NCBI GenBank assembly: GCA_021151695.1 | Contig: JAGKWU010000005.1 | Span: 124,001-188,000 of the forward strand | Length of the DNA: 64,000 nt | Source: Cellvibrionaceae bacterium | GTDB taxonomy: Bacteria; Pseudomonadota; Gammaproteobacteria; Pseudomonadales; Cellvibrionaceae | Direction: 5' to 3' | Part shown: piece by piece, positions 17,076-28,700 of the stretch | Position numbering within the stretch: the stretch's first letter is position 1 | How the letters are laid out: the number at the start of each line of letters is the position of its first letter | Translations under genes and position numbers: made by a program | Notes under the pieces: model-generated | What the model was told of the DNA's origin: nothing | The model's database searches: none | The model's input: only the letters and a program-made list of their open reading frames with translations

Positions 17076-18512
17076 ATGTTAAGACGTACCAAAATCGTCA
17101 GTACCCTCGGCCCTGCTTCAGAATCTCCCGAGGTTCTGGAGCAGTTGATTCTCGCCGGCGTGAACGTAGTTCGTTTGAACTTCTCTCACGGTTCACCGGA
17201 AGATCACAAGCGTCGCGCCGAAATGGTTCGCGAACTGGCTGCCAAGCACAATAAATATGTGGCGGTACTGGGCGACCTGCAAGGTCCGAAAATTCGTGTA
17301 GCGCGTTTTGCCCAAGGCAAAATTCACCTGAACGTGGGTGATAAATTTGTGTTGGATGCATCCCTTGAGCGCGATGCGGGCAACCAGGATCAAGTGGGTA
17401 TCGACTACAAAGAATTGCCCAACGATTGCAAGCCAGGTGACATGCTGTTGCTCGACGATGGCCGCGTAGTATTGCGTGTTGATCGCATCGAAGGCACACG
17501 CATTTATACCACTACTGCTGTTGGCGGCCCGCTGTCCAACAACAAAGGCATCAACCGTCAAGGTGGTGGTTTGACTGCTCCGGCACTGACTGAAAAAGAC
17601 ATGGCCGACATCAAAACTGCTGCGGAAATTGATGTGGATTATCTCGCCGTATCTTTCCCACGCTCAGCGGAAGATATGAACTTCGCGCGCAAACTGATGG
17701 AAGAAGCTGGTGGTCGCGCTGGTCTGGTTTCCAAAGTTGAACGTGCAGAAGCGGTTGCTGACAACGAAACCCTGGATGACATCATTCGCGCGTCCGACGC
17801 GGTGATGGTTGCCCGCGGTGACTTGGGTGTTGAGATTGGTGATGCGGCGCTGATCGGTGTGCAAAAGCGCATCATCGAGCGTTCACGCGCGCTGAACAAA
17901 GTGGTGATCACTGCGACTCAAATGATGGAGTCCATGATCAACAGCCCTCTGCCAACTCGCGCTGAAGTATTCGACGTAGCTAACGCCGTGCTCGATGGTA
18001 CTGACGCTGTGATGTTGTCTGCTGAAACTGCCGCTGGCAGCTACCCGGTGCAAACCGTAGAAGCAATGGTGCGTATCATCCTCGGTGCTGAACAACATCC
18101 AACCGCGAGCTTCGACAAGTATCGCATGGATGAAAACTTCGCCACGATTGACGAATCCATTGCACTGGCTGCTATGTTTACTGCCAACCATTTGGACGGC
18201 GTAAAAGCCATCATCTGTTTGACAGAATCTGGCAGCACACCGCGCCTGATGTCGCGCGTTGGTTCGCAATTGCCAATCTTCGCTTTCTCTCGTCACGTAA
18301 GCACCCAGCGTAAAGTTGCCCTGTATCGCGGCGTTCACCCGGTTGCGTTTGATACCGCTGGTGTTCCCTGCGCAGAAGACTTCGCTCGCGCTATCGGCTT
18401 GCTGAAAGCGAAAGGCGTTGTTGCTGATGGCGATTTGGTGATCGTATCCAATGGTGACACCACCAACCTGGGCGGCACCAACACCATGAAGGTTTTACGC
18501 GTAGGCGCTTAG
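17076..18512 (+). CDS. pyk: pyruvate kinase
   Basis: Pyruvate kinase makes pyruvate and ATP from phosphoenolpyruvate. The 478-residue protein shows the N-terminal RRTKIVSTLGPAS, VRLNFSHGSPEDH, the catalytic Lys region LVSKVERAEAV, ARGDLGVEIGD and ITATQMMESM, then a C-terminal allosteric domain. The E. coli PykA homologue has 480 residues. The last codons overlap a short tandem repeat (18502-18565) and the gene is closed by a strong terminator, so it marks the end of the island. Enzymes converting 3-phosphoglycerate to PEP are not in the window. Confidence 0.96.
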   Translation: MLRRTKIVSTLGPASESPEVLEQLILAGVNVVRLNFSHGSPEDHKRRAEMVRELAAKHNKYVAVLGDLQGPKIRVARFAQGKIHLNVGDKFVLDASLERDAGNQDQVGIDYKELPNDCKPGDMLLLDDGRVVLRVDRIEGTRIYTTTAVGGPLSNNKGINRQGGGLTAPALTEKDMADIKTAAEIDVDYLAVSFPRSAEDMNFARKLMEEAGGRAGLVSKVERAEAVADNETLDDIIRASDAVMVARGDLGVEIGDAALIGVQKRIIERSRALNKVVITATQMMESMINSPLPTRAEVFDVANAVLDGTDAVMLSAETAAGSYPVQTVEAMVRIILGAEQHPTASFDKYRMDENFATIDESIALAAMFTANHLDGVKAIICLTESGSTPRLMSRVGSQLPIFAFSRHVSTQRKVALYRGVHPVAFDTAGVPCAEDFARAIGLLKAKGVVADGDLVIVSNGDTTNLGGTNTMKVLRVGA

Positions 18513-18565
18513 TGGATAGATAGGCGCTTGGTAGATCGGCGCTTAGTAGATAGGCGCTTAATTGG
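18502..18565 (+). repeat. imperfect tandem repeat spanning the pyk stop codon
   Basis: Four diverged copies of a unit based on GGCGCTTAGTAGATA (15-19 bp) start in the last codons of pyk: at 18503, 18522, 18538 and 18553. The first copy supplies the real stop TAG. The array looks like replication-slippage duplication of the gene's tail. Confidence 0.7.
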
Positions 18566-18585
18566 CCTGAGTAAAATCAGATTGG

Positions 18586-18624
18586 AAAAACGGCAGTCGG
18601 TTTAAACCGGCTGCCGTTTTTTTA
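18586..18624 (+). terminator. Rho-independent terminator of the gap-pyk transcript
   Basis: AAAAACGGCAG-CGG and CCG-CTGCCGTTTTT pair around the loop TTTAAA, with an internal mismatch, and a run of seven T residues follows. It is a textbook intrinsic terminator 74 bp after the pyk stop. Confidence 0.92.
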
Positions 18625-18715
18625 TGCCTGTAATTTGTGTAGTCTTGTGCGATTCAGCTCAGCAGCTCGCAGTTATGCCAGTCAATTCCCAGCCACTTCA
18701 GTCAAGACGTGCACT

Positions 18716-19603
18716 ATGAAAAATTATTTTTCTTTCGCTCCATTCATTCAATCTGTAACTCAATTCGTAATTAAGTCTGCCGCTTTGATCAGTACCAATT
18801 CGATCTTTCGTTGTGTTGCTGGTGCTGCACTATTGTTAAGTGCCCATTATTGCGTTGCGCTTGAAGTGCACGGCGAATGGCAGCAGGGCGCCGTCATTAT
18901 CGGCAAGGTCGAGCCGGGCACTCAAGTTAGTTTCAGCAGCCATAAACTGTCGCTCACTGATGATGGCCATTTCGTTATAGGCCTCGGCCGCGATGCACCT
19001 GCGCAAGTAAGCATTACAACAATCTACAAAGGAAAATCCGAGCAACATCAGTTTTCCGTTAGAGCGCGCAGCTACGATATCCAAAAAGTAGAAGGCGTTC
19101 CGCAAGCAACCGTCGAACCCAATCCAGAGCAAGAAGCGCGTATAAAACGCGAAGCAGAGCTCGTCAGCAACGCCCGCAAAGTTGATCTCCCACTCACGTC
19201 ATTCCTGCAAAAATTCGAATGGCCATTAGTCGGTCCTATTAGTGGTGTTTACGGCAGCCAACGCGTCTACAACGGAATCCCCAAAACCCCACACTACGGC
19301 CTCGATATCGCCATGCCAGTAGGCACTCCCGTTAAAGCTCCCGTGGGTGGTGTAGTCACCCTCGTTCACCCCGATATGTTTCTTTCCGGTGGCACTCTTA
19401 TCATTGATCATGGACATGGACTCTCATCCACCTTCATTCACCTCAGTAAAATTTTAGTAAAAGAAGGTGATAAAATTTCGCAGGGCCAAGAGATTGCTTT
19501 GGTAGGAAAAACGGGCAGGGCATCCGGCCCGCATTTGCATTGGGCGATGAATTGGTTTGAGGAAAGGGTTGATCCGGAGTTGATGGTCCCAAAAGAAAAA
19601 TGA
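18716..19603 (+). CDS. secreted M23 family peptidase (peptidoglycan hydrolase-like)
   Basis: The 295-residue product starts at ATG 18716 (the frame is open to 18635 but lacks a better start) and has a membrane/signal segment around residues 25-45 (VAGAALLLSAHYCVA). The C-terminal half is an M23/LytM domain: HYGLDIAMPVGTPV, IDHGHGLSSTFIHLS and GPHLHWAMNW contain the HxxxD and HxH zinc ligands, all intact. The N-terminal periplasmic part has Ig-like M23 accessory strands. It probably cleaves peptidoglycan cross-bridges during cell wall turnover. The stop is 112 bp before the giant RHS gene. Confidence 0.88.
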   Translation: MKNYFSFAPFIQSVTQFVIKSAALISTNSIFRCVAGAALLLSAHYCVALEVHGEWQQGAVIIGKVEPGTQVSFSSHKLSLTDDGHFVIGLGRDAPAQVSITTIYKGKSEQHQFSVRARSYDIQKVEGVPQATVEPNPEQEARIKREAELVSNARKVDLPLTSFLQKFEWPLVGPISGVYGSQRVYNGIPKTPHYGLDIAMPVGTPVKAPVGGVVTLVHPDMFLSGGTLIIDHGHGLSSTFIHLSKILVKEGDKISQGQEIALVGKTGRASGPHLHWAMNWFEERVDPELMVPKEK

Positions 19604-19643
19604 TGTATTTGGAGTAGCGACTTTATAAGGTTGCATGTTGAAT

Positions 19644-19672
19644 TTGACGAAATATTGGTCATTTGGTATAAA
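19644..19672 (+). promoter_or_regulatory. promoter of the giant RHS gene
   Basis: TTGACG (19644-19649) and TATAAA (19667-19672) are spaced by 17 bp, giving a near-consensus sigma-70 promoter. The predicted leader is about 36 nt with an AAGGA ribosome-binding site before ATG 19716. Confidence 0.7.
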
Positions 19673-19715
19673 TTGCACCAATTAAATATTCGTAAAATTT
19701 CTTCAAGGAAGAATT

Positions 19716-22700
19716 ATGCTTCGCTACGTCCCTCGCCTGGTTTTTATTTCTTTTTCACTTCTGCTCACCGCGTTTCAATTTCCTTGTTGGGCACAATCTG
19801 CGCCTACTTACGGCAATATTGCGGTTGATCGCCTTGGGGCAACTAATTACAACCTAGCCATAAATGCGCTTGATGGAGTCGGGGGGGTAAACCCAAATAT
19901 TAGCGTTACCTACAATAGCCAGGCTAAAAATGGGCTCATGGGAAAAGGTGGTGCTATCAAGGGCTTGAGCTTTATAGCTCGGTGTCAACAGACCTTGGCA
20001 AGGGATGGTGTTAGTAAAGCAATTTCCTGGTCGGCAGATGATCGATTCTGTATAGACGGTCAACGGTTAATCTTAACGGCCGGGACGCAAGGTGCAGCGG
20101 AAAGCCAATATCACACAGAAATAGATAACGGTGTTGTGTATACCGCAAAAGGTGGTATGACAAGTGACCCTGACTATTTCGAAGCGCGAGCCAAGGACGG
20201 ATCAATTCTTACTTTTGGCGGCGCCAGCAATGCGAAAGATTATGGTGGCGCGACAAAAACCTGGGCCTTAAGCCGCTTTCAAAGCCGCGAAAAAAATAAT
20301 ATTGAATACGTATATGAAGGTGGTTCAGACAGCGGTCTTCGTATTAAAAGAATCAACTATGCTTTTCCTATGCCCGATACAGTTACGGGTGCAAACGCCT
20401 ACATAGAGTTCGAATATAAAGATCGGGACGATCTGTTATCGCAATATGTATCAGGTTACGAATTTCGTACCACGAAAGTCCTCAATAAAATCAATTCTTA
20501 CGGCGCGGCGGGTGTTCTTTATCGTAGTTATGTCTTTGACATAGTGGCAAGTACTGCGCTAGCGGGGGAAGTGAGCCGGTGGCAAAGCGTTAAAGAATGT
20601 ATCAGCTTAAGCAATTGTTTTGGTGCAATTAATTTTTCCTGGGGACGGACAACACAAAATACCTCGAATATTACCGAGACAAAGGGTATTACCGTAGATT
20701 TTCTGGGAACCATGGCGAGAAACTTTTCGCCGACAAAAGCCCCTCAATTGTCAGCTAAAAACTGTGCATGGTGTGTCAGCAAAGCAGTGGACTTAAATGG
20801 TAACGGAATTGCGGAATTTATATGGACTGATGAAACTGAAACTGGCACCTATAGAATTGCCACGTCGTTTGACGGGGCAATATTGCCATATGAATCCATT
20901 AAGAAGGCGCAACCTGTATCGAATTCTTCTTATGATTCCTCATCTGTGCAATCTATTCCTTCACCTGAATTCGGTGATATGGATGCGGATGGTTTTGTTG
21001 ATGTGCTTACGCCGCTTCGCCCGAACACAACCTCCAATTATTCAACCTATTTCTGGTGGTTGGGGGGGGTAGCGAGGTCAGAAACCTATTGGCGAGTAGC
21101 CGGAGCTGGCTCTTTAAGTACAATGGAGTTTATAAAAGTATTGGATTTGGATTCTGATGGCTTTCAGGAGCTTGTTACTTTCAATTCAAAGTCACTTGAT
21201 TTGAAGGTTTCTAAAATAAAGAAAAAACAAGTAACCAATGGTTTCCAGTATTACCTTGATGACAATACCAACAGTGCGGTTTCTTATCATTTGTCTGATT
21301 ACCCTGCCAGGCTTCCTCTAAAATCTATGGTGCAGATTGCGCCTTCGAGTGCAGCTGTAGGCGACTTCGATGGAGATGGAAACGAAGATTTATTGTTATA
21401 TATGCTGGAAGCAGACCTTGGGACGAAACAGCAAACACAAAAAATTAAATGGTACTCAAAGGTGGGTGCTGAGCTTTTATACAAAGGTACTATAGCTCAG
21501 TGGACTCAAAATTCACTTTCTTTAGCGTCCTCCGCACCTGATACAAATGGCGATATCATTGTGGACTTTGTGGGGCTCAGCAAATTCACCCCTATTGATA
21601 TCAACGGTGATGGTTTGGTTGATATTGCTTTCAAGCAATTCAGTAGTAAGTCCTGGATGTATGCAATCAATACCGGCAATGGATTTTTGCCGCTTGAAAC
21701 ACTTGCTCTGCCATCCCGTGCCTCCAATGCCGATAGCGATACCTTCGTAGATGTTAATAATGATGGTTACGCTGATTTCGTTTATTCGGGAACAGTGTCT
21801 GGTTCATCTACCCTGAATATTTTTGTTAAGTATTGGAATGCAAAACTTAACAAGTTTTCAGATCCGGTTTCCGTGCGCCAAACAACCCGTAACCCCGTAC
21901 TTTATGCCGATATGAATGGCGATGGTTATGCGGACTTTGTAGAGTTTTCCAGCTCAGATAACAGTATTAATGTCTACGGCTTTACAAATAATGCGGGAAG
22001 TGTTGCTGGCGGTTATCAAGGCGTTATTGCCCAGGATGCGATAACATCGGTTAAAGAGGGCACCTCACTCACAACAGACATTGAATATCAAACCCTAATT
22101 AAACCGGGAAAGGTTGTAGAGCAAACCTGTAAAATTGGAAGTGGTAACACTACAGTTCCATGCCAGGATCTTCAGTCCACATCGCAATATACTCCGCTAC
22201 AAATAAAAATTACTCATCCTACAGCAGGCACGCTGGAGGGGGATTCCATGGATTCCTCGGAGTACTACGCAAAGACGAACGATCCGTTTGCTATATACGG
22301 TAATCCGCTCGTAGGTTCTGCCCGGGTTTCCCAATATGTGGCACCTCTACCTATAGTTACTCATGTAACTTCGACGGCAGCTGCAATCGTCTCTGATAAA
22401 AAATACTTTTACTCTGTAATGCGTACGCAGGCCGGTGGGCGTGGATTATTAGGTTTTGAAAAAACCTGGGTTGAAGATCAGCTAACGGGCTTGAAAACGG
22501 AAACCCAATGGCGTCAAGACTGGCCGTTCACCGGCATGGAGTCTGTAAAGCTGCTCTGGAATAAATATGGTGTGGCAATTAGCGAAGATGAAAATACGCT
22601 TGTTGTGCCTGCCGGTGACTTTAGCGGAGTCTTATCTCCAACTATTCGGAAGACAATTCACAAGCAATACAGTACCAGTCTGGCCGATACCAAACAGGGT

Positions 22701-25700
22701 GCGCTGGTAAGTGCAAACGAAATTGGAGGTTATTTTTCTTACACCTCTTCTTCCACGTCCTCAAGCTCCAGTTCTTCTATAGGTGATGTATCGGCATTGC
22801 AATTGATGCTGCCAGAAGAAGGCAATATAACTAAAGCGGGTTTTAGTGTTGCCCAAGGGTTGAGCGCGGCATTAATAACTAGCGATGGGCAGGTGTTGAA
22901 AGATATCAATGGTATCGTTCCTCGCGTCAAATATTACGTTGATAACTATGTGTTAGTTGCTGAAGGAAATGCTGATGGAACAGTCACAACTTGGACTCCA
23001 GATGTACCAGGGACATATTCAGTCCAGGCAAAAGTGGTGTTGCCAAATGGTAAAGAGTTGAGTTCAAAGGTTGCCGGTCTGATTGCAGCGGGGCAGTCCG
23101 GTTATCCATCAATAACTTTTACAAATTTACTTCGCAACGGAAATACCTATCTAACCAATGCGACCATGAATTTATATGCGAATGCTGTTGATGCTGATGG
23201 CACTATAGCGAGTGTAACTTTTTATGCTAACAATACGGTAATTGCTACAAAAACTGCCCCTACAGTAACTGGAGGTATCCAATATAGATATGATTGGGTT
23301 CCCACTGTCGCGGGCACTTATAAAATAAAGGCGGTAGCAAAAGACAATTCCAACAATACGACCAGTACCAAAACTATTGAGGTATTTGTTGGGGTTGTAC
23401 CATCATCAAGCAGTAGCTCATCCGCAAGTAGTCAAATTTATCCCGCGCTGACAATGCCAGTGCCAAGCTCAGAACAAAAAGTCGTATTCGGTGATATGAC
23501 ATCACTATCTACACAAATTATAGGGAGTGACTCCAAGCAGTGGGCAGAGGCTGATCAGAGTATTCCTGATGCCAAATTTTTTGCTAATAATCAGTATTTA
23601 GGGAAAAGCAAAGCATCTGGCCTTGGTTTTAATTGGACTCCCGGATTAGGGGGGGTCTATGAAGTGGTTGCTGCGTCATTGTTGCAAAATGGTAATCAGG
23701 TAGTTTCTCCTTCCGGAGCATTGATTGTAAAAAATGACAATGCCCCATTTGTCAACTTGACTGCGCCAAAATACGGTGGCACAAGCTATCGCCTTAATGA
23801 GCTTGTTCTTGCTTCCGCAACAGCTGAATCGGCTATTACGGCAACGGCTATTTCAAAACTGACTTTCTATGCAAATGATGTTGAAATTTATACCGACACA
23901 AGCGCGCCTTATGCTCTCGCTTGGTCACCACCTGCAGCTGGCACTTACGACATAAAAGCTGTTGCCGTAGATGCTGCTGGCAATGTGGGGGTATCCGCTA
24001 TTCGTCGTATTCAGTACGGCATGTCTTCAATGTCAGGCAGTAGCAGTTCCGCCAATTATTTTACATCATCGAGTGTGAGTAGCAGTTCGTCATCCGTCGC
24101 TACAAATGCAACGATTGAACTGAGTTACCCCCGAGTCAATAAATACGAAAATTTTGGTTTGGGTGCTGAGGTTATTCTGGTTTCTTATGTATGGGCATCC
24201 GGAAATATAGAGTGGCTTGATGCAAATGGGCAGCTTGCGCAAGTAGACTATTACGCGAATGGTCAGTTGCTGACAGGGCTTCGTGCAGATGAACGCGGCC
24301 ATGTTAAATACTGGACACCTCCAGCCACAGGTGTATACGCGATTAAGGCGGTCGCACATGTTGATAACAACAAAACTATTGAGTCTGGTATTGGCAATTT
24401 CTTTATTCGATCAGCAAATGCGCCAATAATTACCCTCAATACACCGTCAAAAAATACAGCAATAAAAATCGGTAGCTCTCTACAATTGGATGCAACGGTT
24501 ACAGATCCTGATAATGACCTGGCAATGGTTAGGTTTTATGTAAACGATCAGGAGCTTTTGCTTAATCCATTGGTAAAACCACCTTTCACAGCTTCGTGGA
24601 CACCGCCAGTTATTGGCAATTATTCGATAAAAGTAGAGGCAATGGATGATTCCGGTGTTAAGGCTATATCGCCAATAATAACGGTATCAGTTGTGGAGCC
24701 AGGATTTAGTCCAACTGTATCAATAGTATCCCCTGCAAATGGTGGCTCCGTTCCGTTCGGGAATTCCATGGATATCTCAGCTGTCGCAACTGATCTGGAT
24801 GGCACAATTTCAAAAGTAGAATTTTACGTAAATGATCAGCTGATCAGCACGGATTTCAGCTTCCCATATGCAGCGAGTTACACACCAACTGCAGCGGGCA
24901 TTTACAGTATAAAAGCGATAGCCTATGACAACTTGGGTAATACCGGCAGTATCGTAAATTCCATCCAATATGGTCTCGCGGCGCCGGTTGTCAGCGTGGT
25001 GGATCCCGATGAAGATTGTTTTATTGGTGTTAATTTAAATCCGCCGGAGAATGTTGCTAGCAACTTGCAATATGAATTGTATGAGCGTGCTGACGGTCAA
25101 GCATGGGCGCAAACACCTACCGTTATAAAATCGGGCAGTGCAGGTGATCTGCTTCCTTACATTGCTTTCTTTAGCAATCATGCTGTAGGTAAATTTGATT
25201 ATCGTGCGCGTGTTTGTCCGGTTGGTAACAGCGCGGCTTGTTCGGCTTATTCCAGTGTTGTATCCAACACTATAGATTCATCGTGTGGTACTGCCATACA
25301 TCCTACGGTTGCTTTGGTCAATCCACCGTCAAGCGTTCAACTTGGTCAAACTGTCACGCTCACAGCAACAGTGGGTGGTACTACGGCGATATTTAATGCC
25401 GTCCGTTTCTATTTTGGTAATACGGAAATTGGAGTTGATTATTCATCCCCCTTTACCATTAATTGGACACCTACTGTAGCGGGACGCGCTTATTTGTATG
25501 CTAAAGACGATGCAGGTAATGATGCGACCGGTGTCAGTAATTTGGTTGCTGTTGAGGTTGTTGGCCCATCTTCATCCTCATCTTCATCAAGCAGTATTAA
25601 TTCTTCTACGGGAGCTGTGGTTAGTTCTGATGGGAATTCTTCAGGAGGTGCCACTAGTCCAAATGGTGGCGGAAATGTGAGTAGCGTTGCAGTATCTAGT

Positions 25701-28700
25701 AGTTCTGGAACTATCACCGATCCAAGCTCCCCTATTTTGGCTACTGCCCCAGATATGTTTCCGGGAATCGATGTTGCTCGTGAGCTACCTGCCGAATTCG
25801 ATGTGACTAGTGCAGGCCAAGCAACTTATACAATTCCTATTCTGGTTGGCAAAGGAACGGCGGGATTTGCTCCTGATATCAGTCTTCGTTACACCAGCGG
25901 TGGCGCCAATGGAGTTGCCGGTCTTGGCTGGTCTTTAAGTGCTTATAGTGCAATCACTCGCTGTCGCCAAACACAGGGCGTGGATAACGATGCTAAACCA
26001 ATTACTTGGTCAGCAGAGGATAGATTCTGTCTCAATGGCGAACGTCTGTTGTTAGTGTCTGGTACCTATGGTGGTACGGGAAGTCAATATAAAACAGAAC
26101 TCGATTCATTCGTATTAGTTACTGCGATAGGTGGGGTAAGTGGTACTCCCGCTTCATTCAAGGTTGAATATAAAAATGGTGTCACTGAGAGCTATGGTGA
26201 TGTCAGTGACTCTGATAACTCCAGAGATCAGCTATCAACCGCAAATTCTAATTCCATATTAACTTGGGCATTGAGCAAGCGTCAGGATAGTGCAGGTAAT
26301 AAAATTATTTACACTTATATCAAGGATGCAGATGGGCAGCGAATAGATAATATCGCCTTTGCTTATGGGGATAGCTCTTTATCAGGAGCTCATGTCAAAT
26401 TTGAATATGATGATCGTGAAGATTCTATTTCGGGTTATGTAGCAGGCTATGGATATAAGACAGGCAAGCGATTATCGAAAATCAAGTCTTACAACGGAAC
26501 ACAAGAATTACGAACCTATACGCTGACCTATAATCAGAGCTCTGCTGCCACAACGGATGATAAATTAAGTCGCGTTAATAAAATCCAAGAGTGTGTGGGA
26601 GATATCTGTTCGCCTGCTACCGAATTTGAATGGCAGGTGCCTCACTATCAATTGGCATTGAGTAGTAGTTCAAAAATTTTAGATGGTGGGGTTAGCGCTC
26701 ATGTTTTGGGCGATATCAATGGTGATGGTTTACAAGATATAGCTTGGTACGAGGAGGCTGTCCCAACCACAGTGCCAAGTGCAACGGATCAGATAAAACC
26801 TAGAGCTGTTCATTATGCGCTTGGATCTATTGCAGCAGATGGAACTTTTCAATTTCAGCTGGCGACATTTGACAATGGATCTACAAGTGGACCCTTGGTA
26901 ACAGGTAGAACATTGGAATTCGAGGATGTTAATGGCGATGGTCGAATGGATTTGATTGTCAGTAACTATTCAGACGTAAGCCAGTTTACTTACAATTTTG
27001 TATTGCTCTCAACTCCAATGCCAGATGGTTCGTGGAAACTTAGCGGAACGTCCCAGAGCTGGGGGGGGGCAGGCCCAGGTAGCATTGTACATACAGATGT
27101 AGATGGTGACGGTTTTGTGGATAAAGTGTGGTGGGCTGCTGGTGATATGCCTTGGGATACTGAGCTTCTAGGATCGGATGAAAGTCCATATCCTGTTGAG
27201 CCTTTGTTGTATTCAGCTGTTTCGTTGTATTCAGAAAATACAAGTCACCCTTTACATCATATCTTGGCTGATCCCTCTATCAAAACAGGCATGTATTTCG
27301 AAGTACAAGGTACTGCTGATTATTCAAATATGATTGATTCTGCTCCCATACATTCCTTTTCTCAATTGACTGGAGATTTCAACGGTGATGGGCGAATGGA
27401 TCTGGTTGCCTATCCGTATAATGCGTATGAGGGTTGTACTTATACAGATGAATGGATGCGTCGTTGTTTTTCGACAAGTGCAAACGTTACTGCGATATAT
27501 ACGTTCAGTCAGGCGGCTGATAAAGATTTTGAGCTACATTATTACAGCAGACATGATGGCCTGGGTGAGGCGTGGGGCATGGTGACCGATTTTAATAATG
27601 ATGGTCTCAGTGACTTCTTTACGCCAGACCTTCAGGGTAACTGGGTTATTCAGCTTAATAACGGCCATTCCTTTAATTCGAATGTTAGCGTTGGGATCAG
27701 CGCGGGACTTTTTAATCTTCCGGCACAAGAAAACACGGAATCAACATTGGCTGATGTTAATGGAGATGGTTATAGAGATTTTGTGTGGCAAGAGCCAGAC
27801 AACACCAATAATTTGCAAGGACCTAGTACGCTCAAAGTAAAGTACTGGGATATATCTAATAATCAATTTGAGGCAGAAACTAAAATATTAGGTTCGCAGC
27901 CGTACAGCATTTTGTTTAGTGACGTCGCCTGGTACCAGAGCACGCAGTTTAAATATAAAACCGAACGTTTTAATTTAATGGACGTGAATAGCGACGGCAT
28001 ACCAGATATGGTAATGACTCCGACACCTCAATCCAAAAGTGGATCTATTACTGTTAGGCTTGGTAAAAATGGAAATGATCGTGCCGCCAGTAATAAAATT
28101 GTTGCTATCAAAACTGGTCTTGGTAATCGAAAAGATATTCATTATGAGCATATAGCTGCATCACAAAACTATTCTCGTATTTCGGGTATTCAAACTGGCT
28201 CTTCAACTAAATCACAATGTGAAATGGTTGTCCGTAATCAAGGCTATTCGGATGCTTACACAGAAAATGAATGTTGGGATGTTCCTGTTGCTACTATAGA
28301 TGCTACAAAATTCTACCAAGCCATTAATGATCCTTGGTATGAGCTTGCATCAGAAGAGCAATCCTTACGACCTGCTTCACCCGTGCTGGAAAGTATAGGG
28401 GCGATAGCTGTTGTCACTGGGGTTGATACATCGGCGCCATCTGCTAATCAAACCTTGCCGCAAAATATTGATACGGCCGCTACTGTAAAGCGTAGCTATT
28501 TTTATGGCCAAGCCAGAATGCAAGCAGGTGGTCGCGGTTTCCTGGGCTTTAAAACCTTTACCGAATTTAATCGTGAAACAGGTGTTCGTGTTGAAACTGA
28601 ATATCGGCAAGATTGGCCATATCAAGGGAAGGTGCGTAAAACCAAAACTTATACAGCAGATGGACATCTGTTAAGTGAGCAAGAGAACATCTTTGGCTTG

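Noticed and set aside
22744..25700. Serine-codon runs as a CRISPR or tandem-repeat array
   Set aside because: The repeats are irregular AGC/TCN codons that encode protein linkers in one continuous frame; there are no constant repeats with unique spacers.
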